From Microbacteriaceae bacterium (GTDB taxonomy: Bacteria; Actinomycetota; Actinomycetes; Actinomycetales; Microbacteriaceae), in assembly GCA_947447385.1 (NCBI GenBank), contig CANFKN010000068.1:1-7026 (forward strand): DNA of 7,026 nt, in the 5' to 3' direction. Shown in pieces: positions 1 to 5,539 of the stretch (the stretch's first letter is position 1; every line of letters begins with the position of its first letter). The notes under the pieces are model-generated. The model worked only from the letters and a program-made list of their open reading frames with translations, did no database searches and was not told where the DNA came from. The position numbers were made by a program, and so were the translations under genes.

Positions 1-65
1 AAATGGGGCTCCGCAATACTTTGTAAAAAACAGGTAAACCAAGTCGGCCTGCAAAACTCCTAGTC

Positions 66-83
66 TAATATCGTTGTTATAAC
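66..83 (+). promoter_or_regulatory. Candidate -10 region of bioY
   Basis: TATAAC at 78-83 resembles a sigma-70-type -10 element. It lies inside the perfect 8-base palindrome GTTATAAC (76-83). A start around position 90 would leave a short leader before the bioY ATG at 106. No good -35 match sits 16-18 bases upstream, so this is weak. I looked for a biotin-repressor operator: the stretch TTGTAAAAAACAGGTAAACC (21-40) has vaguely BirA-like half sites, but no convincing inverted repeat. The rest of 1-105 shows nothing else I can support. Confidence 0.25.
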
Positions 84-105
84 TAAACCTTGAAAGCGAG
101 CGACT

Positions 106-699
106 ATGTCACTAACTTTGACCACCCGACCAACTCTTGTTGACAGCTTTGTTCCCCGCAGCCTTGTCGCAGACCTCGCCCTAGTCGTTGGCGGCGCTGC
201 CCTTACCGCACTTGCCGCTCAGTTGGTTATTCCTACCAGCCCAGTGCCATTCACTGGTCAGACTTTTGCTGTTTTGCTTGTTGGTGCAGCACTCGGAGCA
301 AACCGCGCTGCCGCTTCAATGTTTCTTTATCTATTGGTTGGCGCATTGGGCCTACCGGTTTTCACCGAAGGCAAGTCAGGTCTTTTCGACAGCGCTGGCA
401 AACTAACCGGAACCCTCGGTTACATCGTCGGATTCATCTTGGCCTCAGCTCTTGTCGGTTTCTTGGCCGAACGCGGCTGGGCTAAGTCATCGCTTGGCGT
501 GATCAGCGCCTTTGCTCTTGGCAATGCCGTTATCTATGCACTTGGTTTGCCATGGTTGCAGTACTCATATGGCGTCAGCTGGGACCAAACCATCGCTTGG
601 GGCTTTACCCCATTCGTGGTCGGCGACCTGCTGAAACTGGTTGCAGCAGCGTTCGTTTTGCCTGGTGCCTGGTTGCTCGTCAAGAAGGTCAAGGGTTAA
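106..699 (+). CDS. bioY: Biotin transporter BioY (ECF S-component)
   Basis: BioY is the membrane-embedded, biotin-binding S-component of an energy-coupling factor transporter and imports biotin. The 197-residue length is normal for the family. The sequence is almost wholly hydrophobic, with about six membrane segments. Family hallmarks are visible: SPVPFTGQTFAVLLVGAALG at about 45-64, a YLLVGALGLPVF segment at about 75-86, and GDLLK at 173-177. Asp174 and Lys177 match the Asp-x-x-Lys pair that binds the biotin carboxylate in the known BioY structure. The ATG has only a weak purine-rich Shine-Dalgarno (AAAGCGAG, about 93-100), but no better start is visible. No bioM/bioN (ATPase and T-component) gene follows: a terminator closes the unit at once. 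The protein must therefore use a shared ECF module encoded elsewhere or work alone. A lone bioY hints at dependence on external biotin, which is an inference. Confidence 0.93.
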   Translation: MSLTLTTRPTLVDSFVPRSLVADLALVVGGAALTALAAQLVIPTSPVPFTGQTFAVLLVGAALGANRAAASMFLYLLVGALGLPVFTEGKSGLFDSAGKLTGTLGYIVGFILASALVGFLAERGWAKSSLGVISAFALGNAVIYALGLPWLQYSYGVSWDQTIAWGFTPFVVGDLLKLVAAAFVLPGAWLLVKKVKG

Positions 700-721
700 T
701 ACGCCCAAACATTCTTAAAGC

Positions 722-762
722 TGGCCCCGTTCTCAATAAGTGAGAACGGGGCCATCACTTTT
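722..762 (+). terminator. Rho-independent terminator of bioY
   Basis: The arms GGCCCCGTTCTCA (723-735) and TGAGAACGGGGCC (741-753) are perfectly complementary. An extra T-A pair (722/754) makes a 14-bp stem with the 5-base loop ATAAG. The stem is GC-rich at its base and is followed by ATCAC and then TTTT (759-762), a short U-tract slightly offset from the stem. It lies 22 bases after the bioY stop and separates bioY from the next gene. Confidence 0.88.
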
Positions 763-766
763 AATC

Positions 767-786
767 TGTCGCCTAAAAATGCGACA
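767..786. repeat. Inverted repeat upstream of the membrane-protein gene
   Basis: TGTCGC (767-772) and GCGACA (781-786) are a perfect 6-bp inverted repeat around the 8-base AT-rich spacer CTAAAAAT. It sits just after the bioY terminator and about 23 bases before the candidate -10 of the next gene. Its position would suit an operator or activator site, but with arms this short chance is a real alternative. No regulator can be named. Confidence 0.3.
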
Positions 787-808
787 ACCCAGCTCTGGCA
801 TTTCTGCC

Positions 809-827
809 TAGGATGAACCTAAAGGGG
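809..827 (+). promoter_or_regulatory. Candidate -10 and ribosome binding site that set the start at 834
   Basis: TAGGAT (809-814) matches the actinobacterial TAnnnT -10 pattern, although no clear -35 is seen at normal spacing. AAAGGGG (821-827) is a good Shine-Dalgarno 6 bases before the ATG at 834. An in-frame ATG at 813 overlaps the -10 and has no Shine-Dalgarno of its own. Both signals therefore favour the ATG at 834 as the true start. Confidence 0.5.
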
Positions 828-833
828 CAGAAC

Positions 834-1949
834 ATGAACGAAAAAGAACTACCAAAACTGAGCGATTCAGAAGCACCGCAGAACGACTTAGAGTCCTTGC
901 CGGTGGTTGAAGCGCCAAAGCCTCAAGAGGCTGCTAAGCGCAGGCGTTGGGGCAAATGGCGCTTGATAGCGCTTTTCGTTGCGGTGACGCTTTTAGGAAC
1001 CGGCGGCGCTTGGGGCTATGTTGCATATCAGGCCCCCAGCACCGTGGTTGGAATGGCGATTGGTTCGCTTTTTAGCCAACCAAACCCTGCGTATGACCTG
1101 ACCCTCAATGCCTCGGGTGGCTCAATCGGTGTTGCCGGAACCCTGAAAATGAGCTTGGCAACCAATCAAGCCGGTGTTGATGTCAATGCACTGTTGCAGC
1201 TTGAGCTGGGTGCTCAACATGCCAGCGCGAACATCGAAGCCCTCACATCACAGCAGGGTGATCTTTATCTTCAGCTGAGCGATTTCGATTCGGCGCTTTC
1301 TCTTCTATCGCTCGCAGGAATCCAGCCGGCGCAGACCTCTGCCCTTTCAGAAACGCTTTCGAGAAAATGGGTAAAAATCACTAAAGCTGAACTGGAGCAG
1401 TTGGCTGTCGGAGGTTCTTCTGCTACTTGTATTCAAGAAAAAATCAAGGATGCCAAACGCGCCAGCGAGTTGAGAAATGAACTTCTAAACCTGGCAAAAG
1501 CGCACGAGTTCCTAAAGGTTTCAAAAGAGCTAGGTGCTAAAGACGGCCAGCTGGGCTATGAGTTGGCTTTTGATGCTGCCGAATTGAAGGCTTATTTGCT
1601 TGGATTCATAGAGACTAAAACGTTTGATGATTTTCGCGTCTGTGTCGCCAGCTCATCGACTGCAATAACGAAGGCCGACGCACTTAAAGCTGTAAACAGC
1701 ATTCAAGAGTCAGATCTATCAAGCGCCCTTAGTGGCACGAAGATCACAATATGGGCAGACCAATGGAGCCACAAACTCACAATGTTGAAAATCAACGTTT
1801 CTGAAACAGGTCTGGCTCCTGGTCTAGAGATTTCTGCAGAAATTGAGCCTCGGGATGCTCCAAAGGCAGACTTCAATATTCCGACAGAAACCATAACAAT
1901 CAAAGAACTGCAAAATCAGCTTTTGGGTGCCATCGCATCGGGGTCATAG
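834..1949 (+). CDS. Membrane-anchored extracytoplasmic protein of unknown function
   Basis: I do not recognise this 371-residue protein. It begins with an acidic, proline-containing cytoplasmic tail (1-34), then a basic stretch AKRRRWGKWR (34-43), then one membrane segment (about 44-66). About 300 residues follow and should lie outside the membrane, by the positive-inside rule. The outer part alternates glycine- and serine-rich strand-like stretches with residues such as GTLKMSLATN and GDLYLQLSDF. This loosely recalls the beta-rich LppX/LprG-type or DUF6612-like envelope proteins, but I see no diagnostic motif. Only two cysteines occur (Cys199 and Cys270); both are in the outer part and could form a disulfide. 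No lipobox is present, so it is a type II single-pass protein rather than a lipoprotein. The start is the ATG with the AAAGGGG Shine-Dalgarno; an in-frame ATG 21 bases upstream would add MNLKGQN. It is flanked by terminators on both sides, so it is a single-gene unit. Confidence 0.8.
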   Translation: MNEKELPKLSDSEAPQNDLESLPVVEAPKPQEAAKRRRWGKWRLIALFVAVTLLGTGGAWGYVAYQAPSTVVGMAIGSLFSQPNPAYDLTLNASGGSIGVAGTLKMSLATNQAGVDVNALLQLELGAQHASANIEALTSQQGDLYLQLSDFDSALSLLSLAGIQPAQTSALSETLSRKWVKITKAELEQLAVGGSSATCIQEKIKDAKRASELRNELLNLAKAHEFLKVSKELGAKDGQLGYELAFDAAELKAYLLGFIETKTFDDFRVCVASSSTAITKADALKAVNSIQESDLSSALSGTKITIWADQWSHKLTMLKINVSETGLAPGLEISAEIEPRDAPKADFNIPTETITIKELQNQLLGAIASGS

Positions 1950-1959
1950 GCATCCAAAT

Positions 1960-2000
1960 AAAAAACGGGCCTCTCTCGTGATTGGAGAGGCCCGTTTTTT
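1960..2000. terminator. Bidirectional terminator between convergent genes
   Basis: A 16-base arm (1960-1975, an A6 run then CGGGCCTCTC) pairs perfectly with 1985-2000 (GAGAGGCCCG then T6), leaving a 9-base loop. The T-run ends transcripts on the + strand. The A-run reads as a T-run on the - strand, so the same hairpin can also end the carbonic anhydrase transcript, whose stop codon lies at 2009-2011. It begins 11 bases after the stop of the membrane-protein gene. Confidence 0.92.
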
Positions 2001-2008
2001 CTTTTTGG

Positions 2009-2794
2009 TTATTTAGAAATAGTGCTGTCAATCAGAATCTTGCGGCCGTGAAGTGGCTGAACTGGGCGGTTGTTGCCAGAGTAGGCCTCTAGGAACTTGC
2101 TGATCTGTGCGCGTGACATAGTGATTGGGTGTGTAAACAGGTTCCACTTGACGCCCTCGGTGCAACCAGGTGTGGTGAGACTGCCGTCATAGCGAATGGT
2201 CTGTGGGTTCTTTGGCAAAAGTTTTGCCCAGTCAAGCTCGACTGCTGTATCTTCAGCGACATCAGTTGCTGATGTGATCTTTGCCGTGAACGGTGACCAG
2301 TCTTTGTTTGTCTTGCCAGCTTTAACGAAAACGCCAACAACTGCGATCTTGTTATCTTCAGTTTTGTGAACGAAGTGGATTTCAAGTGGGAAGTGTAGGC
2401 CGTTTAGCTCGTGCTCGCTTGGAGCGTGAAAGTGGAACTGCAAGAACGGGTAAACAGTTTTGCCAATGGTCAAGGTTTCAGTCGGTGAGCCAAGTGGCTC
2501 GGCTTCAACGGTGTGGCCGTTGTTGAAAATACCCGCTTCGCTGGTGCCATAGTTGAACTTTAAGTTCGTCAGGGCCTTTTCAATTGGATTGCGAACGTTG
2601 ATCGGTGACTGAGCGGTGCCATCAGCACAAACTGCGTAGTTCACTGGGTCTAGGTGATTCCAGTGCGATGGTCCGGTGCTTCCGGTGTATGTCCAAGCAA
2701 CGCCAGCGGCAGCCGCTGTCGAGGCAAGCGATACAACGCCAACGGCTGCGACGATGGCAGCAATTAGACGCATTTTGTTGTTTTGTAGCTTCAC
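2009..2794 (-). CDS. Secreted alpha-class carbonic anhydrase
   Basis: A zinc enzyme that interconverts CO2 and bicarbonate, here exported. Residues 1-30 form a signal peptide: a basic N-terminus, a hydrophobic core, and an alanine-rich end near STAAAAG. The mature 230 or so residues carry the alpha-class signature. This includes QSPINV (62-67), NNGH (91-94, the proton-shuttle His position), LQFHFHAPSEH (118-128) and EIHFVH (138-143). It also includes SLTTPGCTEGVKW (205-217). Zinc ligands are His121, His123 and His140. Glu127 and Thr207 correspond to the Glu106/Thr199 relay of human CA II. Cys56 and Cys211 are placed for the disulfide usual in bacterial secreted forms. All key residues are present, so it should be active. 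The start is a GTG with AGGAGAG 7 bases upstream; Met8 (MRLIAA) lacks such a site. It lies 132 bases after the suf operon on the same strand and ends at the shared terminator. Confidence 0.95.
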   Translation of the reverse strand: MKLQNNKMRLIAAIVAAVGVVSLASTAAAAGVAWTYTGSTGPSHWNHLDPVNYAVCADGTAQSPINVRNPIEKALTNLKFNYGTSEAGIFNNGHTVEAEPLGSPTETLTIGKTVYPFLQFHFHAPSEHELNGLHFPLEIHFVHKTEDNKIAVVGVFVKAGKTNKDWSPFTAKITSATDVAEDTAVELDWAKLLPKNPQTIRYDGSLTTPGCTEGVKWNLFTHPITMSRAQISKFLEAYSGNNRPVQPLHGRKILIDSTISK

Positions 2795-2801
2795 TTAAAT
2801 A

Positions 2802-2808
2802 CTCTCCT
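2802..2808 (-). promoter_or_regulatory. Ribosome binding site deciding the GTG start of the carbonic anhydrase
   Basis: On the minus strand AGGAGAG is followed by 7 bases and then GTG (2794-2792). The spacing and strength support the GTG rather than the internal ATG seven codons later. Confidence 0.75.
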
Positions 2809-2814
2809 GTTACT

Positions 2815-2833
2815 GCGCAGCGAAAGGCTGCGC
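2815..2833 (-). other. Hairpin in the carbonic anhydrase leader
   Basis: GCGCAGC (2815-2821) and GCTGCGC (2827-2833) form a perfect, GC-rich 7-bp stem with a 5-base loop. No T-run follows in either direction, so it is not a terminator. In the minus-strand mRNA it would sit 6 bases upstream of the Shine-Dalgarno. It could stabilise the 5' end or tune translation, but that role is an inference from position alone. Confidence 0.5.
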
Positions 2834-2875
2834 GTCAGAAGACTAGTTAAAGTTTCTGGGGGCACTCTCTAGTTG

Positions 2876-2905
2876 AGGGGCTAACCCCTAAGCGTCGAGT
2901 GTCAA
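2876..2905 (-). promoter_or_regulatory. Candidate promoter or operator of the carbonic anhydrase
   Basis: On the minus strand a perfect TTGACA (2905-2900) lies 22 bases after the DUF59 gene ends. The region where a -10 should fall is occupied by the palindrome AGGGGTTAGCCCCT (2889-2876), with 5-bp arms and a 4-base centre. The only -10-like hexamer at 16-base spacing is TAGCCC, which is poor. The palindrome could be an operator over a weak promoter, or a weak hairpin at the end of the suf transcript. It has no T-run directly after it. Positions 2795-2926 otherwise hold only the leader hairpin. Confidence 0.3.
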
Positions 2906-2926
2906 AAACAGTGATGCGGTAATGAG

Positions 2927-3259
2927 TTAAATCGAGAAACCGATGGCGCGCATTTGCTCTTTGCCGTCTTCGGTAATCTTTTCAGGGCCCCAGGGCGGCA
3001 TCCAAACCCAGTTGATGCGAAACGCTTCAACCACGCCGTCGAGTGCTTCAGCCGTTTGCTCTTCGAGCACGTCGGTGAGCGGGCATCCGGCGCTGGTCAA
3101 TGTCATGTTGATGAGCAGGTGGCCGTCTTCTTCAGACTTTTGCAACCCATAAATTAAACCGAGGTCGACGATGTTCACACCGATTTCTGGGTCAATAACG
3201 TCTTTGAGAGCCTCTTCGACCTTGTCGTATTCAGCCGGCTCTAGTTCAATGGCGTTCAA
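2927..3259 (-). CDS. sufT: DUF59/MIP18-family Fe-S assembly factor (SufT-like)
   Basis: A small (110 residue) cytoplasmic protein of the MIP18/DUF59 family, members of which help mature iron-sulfur proteins. The family core is clear: DPEIGVNIVDLGLIYGL (23-39), then TLTSAGCP (53-60) with the conserved Cys59. The C-terminal WVWMPPWGPEKITEDGK stretch (84-100) follows, ending in MRAIGF. Length is normal for a stand-alone single-domain member. It is the last gene of the suf operon, as SufT is in mycobacteria. The start is an unusual TTG, one base after the sufC stop. No ATG or GTG is available near the conserved N-terminus, and GAAGG lies 6 bases before the TTG. No clear terminator follows it. PaaD-type proteins share the fold, but the context argues for Fe-S assembly. 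Confidence 0.9.
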   Translation of the reverse strand: MNAIELEPAEYDKVEEALKDVIDPEIGVNIVDLGLIYGLQKSEEDGHLLINMTLTSAGCPLTDVLEEQTAEALDGVVEAFRINWVWMPPWGPEKITEDGKEQMRAIGFSI

Positions 3260-3260
3260 T

Positions 3261-4013
3261 CTAGGCCTTCAAGTAGCGGTCGTAGCCTTCGGCTTCAAGA
3301 CGCTCGGCGAGCTCAGGGCCGCCCTGTTCAGCAACCTTGCCTGCAACGAAAACGTGAACGAAGTCTGGCTTGATGTATTTCAAGATGCGGGTGTAGTGGG
3401 TGATTAGCAAGACACCGAGGTCGGTGTTGCCTTTAGCACGGTTTACACCCTCAGAAACAATCTTTAGTGCGTCAACGTCGAGGCCCGAGTCGGTCTCATC
3501 TAGAACTGCGATCTTTGGCTTAAGAAGTTCGAGCTGCAAGATTTCGTGGCGCTTTTTCTCGCCACCAGAGAAGCCCTCGTTAACGTTGCGCTCGGTGAAG
3601 CCTGAGTCCATCTTGAGGTCTTCCATAGCGCTGCGAAGGTCTTTGATCCAACCGCGCAGGGCTGGCGCTTCACCAGAAAGTGCGGTTTTTGCAGTGCGCA
3701 AGAAGTTTGACACTGAAACACCCGGAATCTCAACTGGGTATTGCATTGCCAAGAAGAGACCAGCGCGGGCGCGCTCGTCAACGCTCATCGCTAGAACGTC
3801 TTCACCATCGAGCAAAATTTCACCCTCGGTGACCGTGTATTTCGGGTGACCGGCGATTGTGTAGGCCAAGGTTGACTTGCCTGAGCCGTTAGGGCCCATG
3901 ATTGCGTGAGTTTCGCCACTACGAATGGTCAGGTCAACGCCTTTGAGAATTTCTTTGGTTCCCTGCTCGGTGTCAACGGTCACGTGCAGGTTTTTGATTT
4001 GCAAGATTGTCAT
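3261..4013 (-). CDS. sufC: Fe-S cluster assembly ATPase SufC
   Basis: The ABC-type ATPase of the SufBC2D scaffold. Its ATP hydrolysis drives conformational changes that allow cluster assembly on SufB/SufD. The 250-residue length is typical. The motifs are intact. Walker A is GPNGSGKST (40-48), the Q-loop is MQYP (90-93), and the signature is FSGGEKKR (148-155). Walker B is IAVLDE (168-173, catalytic Glu173), the D-loop is SGLD (176-179), and the switch is His206 in ITHY. The NEGFSGGEKKRHEILQ stretch and the LLKPKIAVLDETDSGLD stretch are characteristic of SufC rather than of transport ABC proteins. The ATG follows the Rieske stop after 18 bases. Its Shine-Dalgarno is weak (GAAAG about 9 bases upstream), unlike those of sufB, sufD and the Rieske gene. 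Confidence 0.97.
   Translation of the reverse strand: MTILQIKNLHVTVDTEQGTKEILKGVDLTIRSGETHAIMGPNGSGKSTLAYTIAGHPKYTVTEGEILLDGEDVLAMSVDERARAGLFLAMQYPVEIPGVSVSNFLRTAKTALSGEAPALRGWIKDLRSAMEDLKMDSGFTERNVNEGFSGGEKKRHEILQLELLKPKIAVLDETDSGLDVDALKIVSEGVNRAKGNTDLGVLLITHYTRILKYIKPDFVHVFVAGKVAEQGGPELAERLEAEGYDRYLKA
3266..3270 (-). promoter_or_regulatory. Ribosome binding site for the TTG start of sufT
   Basis: GAAGG on the minus strand lies inside the last sense codons of sufC, 6 bases before the TTG at 3259-3257. This supports the TTG start and suggests that sufT translation is coupled to termination at sufC. Confidence 0.55.
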
Positions 4014-4031
4014 TATTTAAATCTTTCGTTC

Positions 4032-4349
4032 TTAGGCTTCGTCGATTTCGAGAAAAATGTCACCGTTGTCGATGATTACTTCATAGCGAGCAACTGGTTC
4101 ATAGGCAGGCAAAGTCAATGCCTCACCGGTTTCGAGTGAGAACTTCGCACCGTGCGCCCAGCACTCGATGGTGTTGTCTTTGCCAACGAAACCCTCACTT
4201 AGCGAGATTTCGCCGTGTGAGCACTTGTCGTCAAGGGCAAACACTTCGCCCTCTTTATTGCGAATCACTGCGATGGTGTGTTCGCCAGCCTTCACACGAA
4301 TCGCTTTGCCGACACGAATGTCTTCTACTGCGCAAATTCTTAGAGCCAT
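4032..4349 (-). CDS. Rieske [2Fe-2S] ferredoxin encoded within the suf operon
   Basis: A 105-residue soluble Rieske protein, probably an electron carrier. Cluster ligands are Cys43 and His45 (KCSHGE) and Cys63 and His66 (CWAHG). The downstream FSLETGEALTLPAYEPVARY is also typical of dioxygenase-type Rieske ferredoxins. Similar proteins are often labelled ferredoxin subunit of a non-heme oxygenase, but no oxygenase gene is nearby and the name would mislead here. Its ATG overlaps the last base of the sufD stop (TAATG), with AAGGAG 9 bases upstream inside sufD, so translation is coupled. Lying between sufD and sufC, it probably takes part in or reports on Fe-S assembly, perhaps donating electrons. 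That role is inferred from context. As I recall, the arrangement recurs in some Actinobacteria. Confidence 0.92.
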   Translation of the reverse strand: MALRICAVEDIRVGKAIRVKAGEHTIAVIRNKEGEVFALDDKCSHGEISLSEGFVGKDNTIECWAHGAKFSLETGEALTLPAYEPVARYEVIIDNGDIFLEIDEA

Positions 4350-5539
4350 TATGAGGCGCTCCTTGCTAGTTCTAGGTCGATTGCTTGGTTCAGACGATCT
4401 TCGATCTCTGGAATGCCGATTTGCTGAATGACTTCATTGAGGAACCCGCGCACTACCAAGCGACGAGCATCGCTCTCGGTGATTCCGCGAGCCTGCAGAT
4501 AGAAAAGCTGTTCATCGTCAAAACGACCGCTAGCGCTAGCGTGGCCAGCACCTTGAATCTGACCGGTTTCGATCTCAAGGTTTGGCACCGAATCGGCACG
4601 GCATCCGTCGTTCAATAACAGGTTGCGGTTTAGCTCGTAGGTGTCAGTGCCTTCGGCGGCGGCACGAATCAAAACGTCGCCTACCCAAACAGTGTGAGCG
4701 CCGTCACCCTGCAAAGCACCTTTGTAGGTGACTCGAGACTTGCAGTTTGGCTCACTGTGGTCAACAAAGAGGCGGTTTTCGAGGTGCTGATCACTGTCGG
4801 CAAAATAAACACCCAACAGTTCGACGTCGCCTCCTGGCGCTGCGAAGCTAGCCGAAGGGCTAACGCGCACTACGTCGCCGCCAAGGCTGATGTTTAAGTG
4901 CTTAAGTTTGGCGTTGCGACCAAGCTTGGCAAACTGTGCTGAGGTGTGAACCGAGCCGGCGTTCCAGTCTTGAATCGAAACAACGGTCAGGTTAGCCTCA
5001 TCGCCGACAAGAATCTCAACGTTCTCGGCCAAAGTGGCATCGCCCTTGTGGTCAATGATGACAATCGCTTTTGAGTGAGGTTTTGCCTCGATGATGATAT
5101 GAGCTGCGCTCGGAGTTAGGTCGTGTGAAGTGAAGGTGAGTTGAACTTCGCAATCCGCTTCAGCATCACTTGGAATCGTCACCAAGTAGGCCGCTGCTGC
5201 TGAGCCCCAGGCGGCAGCACTGGTGCGGTCTTCTGGCATACCTGCTGCACCAAAAGCTGCGTGCTCAGGGCCAACCCAAGCGGTCACGACATTTTCAGGG
5301 TGCTTAGTTGCAATGTCGCCGCTGAACTCTTCTAGGCTATCGGCATCGAGGCCGTTTAGTTTCGAAGCGCTCAAGTAGCGCCACTGCTCTTCACGCGGGG
5401 CGATCGGAGCGAAGTCGGCAACATTAGTTGAACGAACGCGCTCTGAGCGGGTTTGTAGCGGAACCTCGGCCGCACTGGCATAACCGCCGTGGCTGTGGGC
5501 CTTGTTGCCGTGCTGGGCGGTTTGTGTTGCTTCGGCCAC
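4349..5539 (-). CDS. sufD: Fe-S cluster assembly protein SufD
   Basis: The scaffold partner of SufB in the SufBC2D complex; it is needed for iron entry in characterised systems. The 396-residue length is within the family range. The N-terminal part (1-40) is variable, with a His/Gly-rich patch HGNKAHSHGG (10-19). The core is a right-handed beta-helix of polar repeats. The C-terminal half carries HSEPNCKSRVTYKG (261-274), VPNLEI (318-323), the conserved His333 in GAGHASASG, and EQLFYLQARGI (343-353). The helical end includes RGFLNEV (364-370). His333 aligns with the functionally important SufD histidine. The start is GTG, overlapping the sufB stop by one base (TAGTG), with AAGGAG 10 bases upstream. 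Its stop overlaps the Rieske ATG in the same way. It shares a 21-base identical block with sufB (see repeat). Confidence 0.95.
   Translation of the reverse strand: MAEATQTAQHGNKAHSHGGYASAAEVPLQTRSERVRSTNVADFAPIAPREEQWRYLSASKLNGLDADSLEEFSGDIATKHPENVVTAWVGPEHAAFGAAGMPEDRTSAAAWGSAAAAYLVTIPSDAEADCEVQLTFTSHDLTPSAAHIIIEAKPHSKAIVIIDHKGDATLAENVEILVGDEANLTVVSIQDWNAGSVHTSAQFAKLGRNAKLKHLNISLGGDVVRVSPSASFAAPGGDVELLGVYFADSDQHLENRLFVDHSEPNCKSRVTYKGALQGDGAHTVWVGDVLIRAAAEGTDTYELNRNLLLNDGCRADSVPNLEIETGQIQGAGHASASGRFDDEQLFYLQARGITESDARRLVVRGFLNEVIQQIGIPEIEDRLNQAIDLELARSAS
4493..4513 (-). repeat. 21-base block identical to part of sufB (sufD copy)
   Basis: This block encodes EQLFYLQ (SufD 343-349) and matches 5680-5700 in sufB base for base, so all seven codons use the same synonymous choices. 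The block is in the reading frame of both genes. The protein motif is shared because SufB and SufD are paralogous. Confidence 0.8.

Noticed and set aside
1..105. Riboswitch or biotin-repressor site upstream of bioY
   Set aside because: The leader is short and shows no stable paired structure or clear operator repeat; only the 8-base palindrome at the candidate -10 stands out.
813..833. Upstream in-frame ATG at 813 for the membrane-protein gene
   Set aside because: It overlaps the likely -10 hexamer and has no Shine-Dalgarno, whereas the ATG at 834 has AAAGGGG at ideal spacing.
2876..2889. Palindrome AGGGGTTAGCCCCT as a terminator of the suf operon
   Set aside because: The stem is only 5 bp and no T-run follows on the minus strand. 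An operator or chance palindrome fits at least as well.
3400..3849. Open frame of 149 codons on the + strand opposite sufC
   Set aside because: It lies fully antisense to a highly conserved gene. Its Ser/Arg-rich translation resembles no protein family and is what reverse-strand reading of this codon usage produces.
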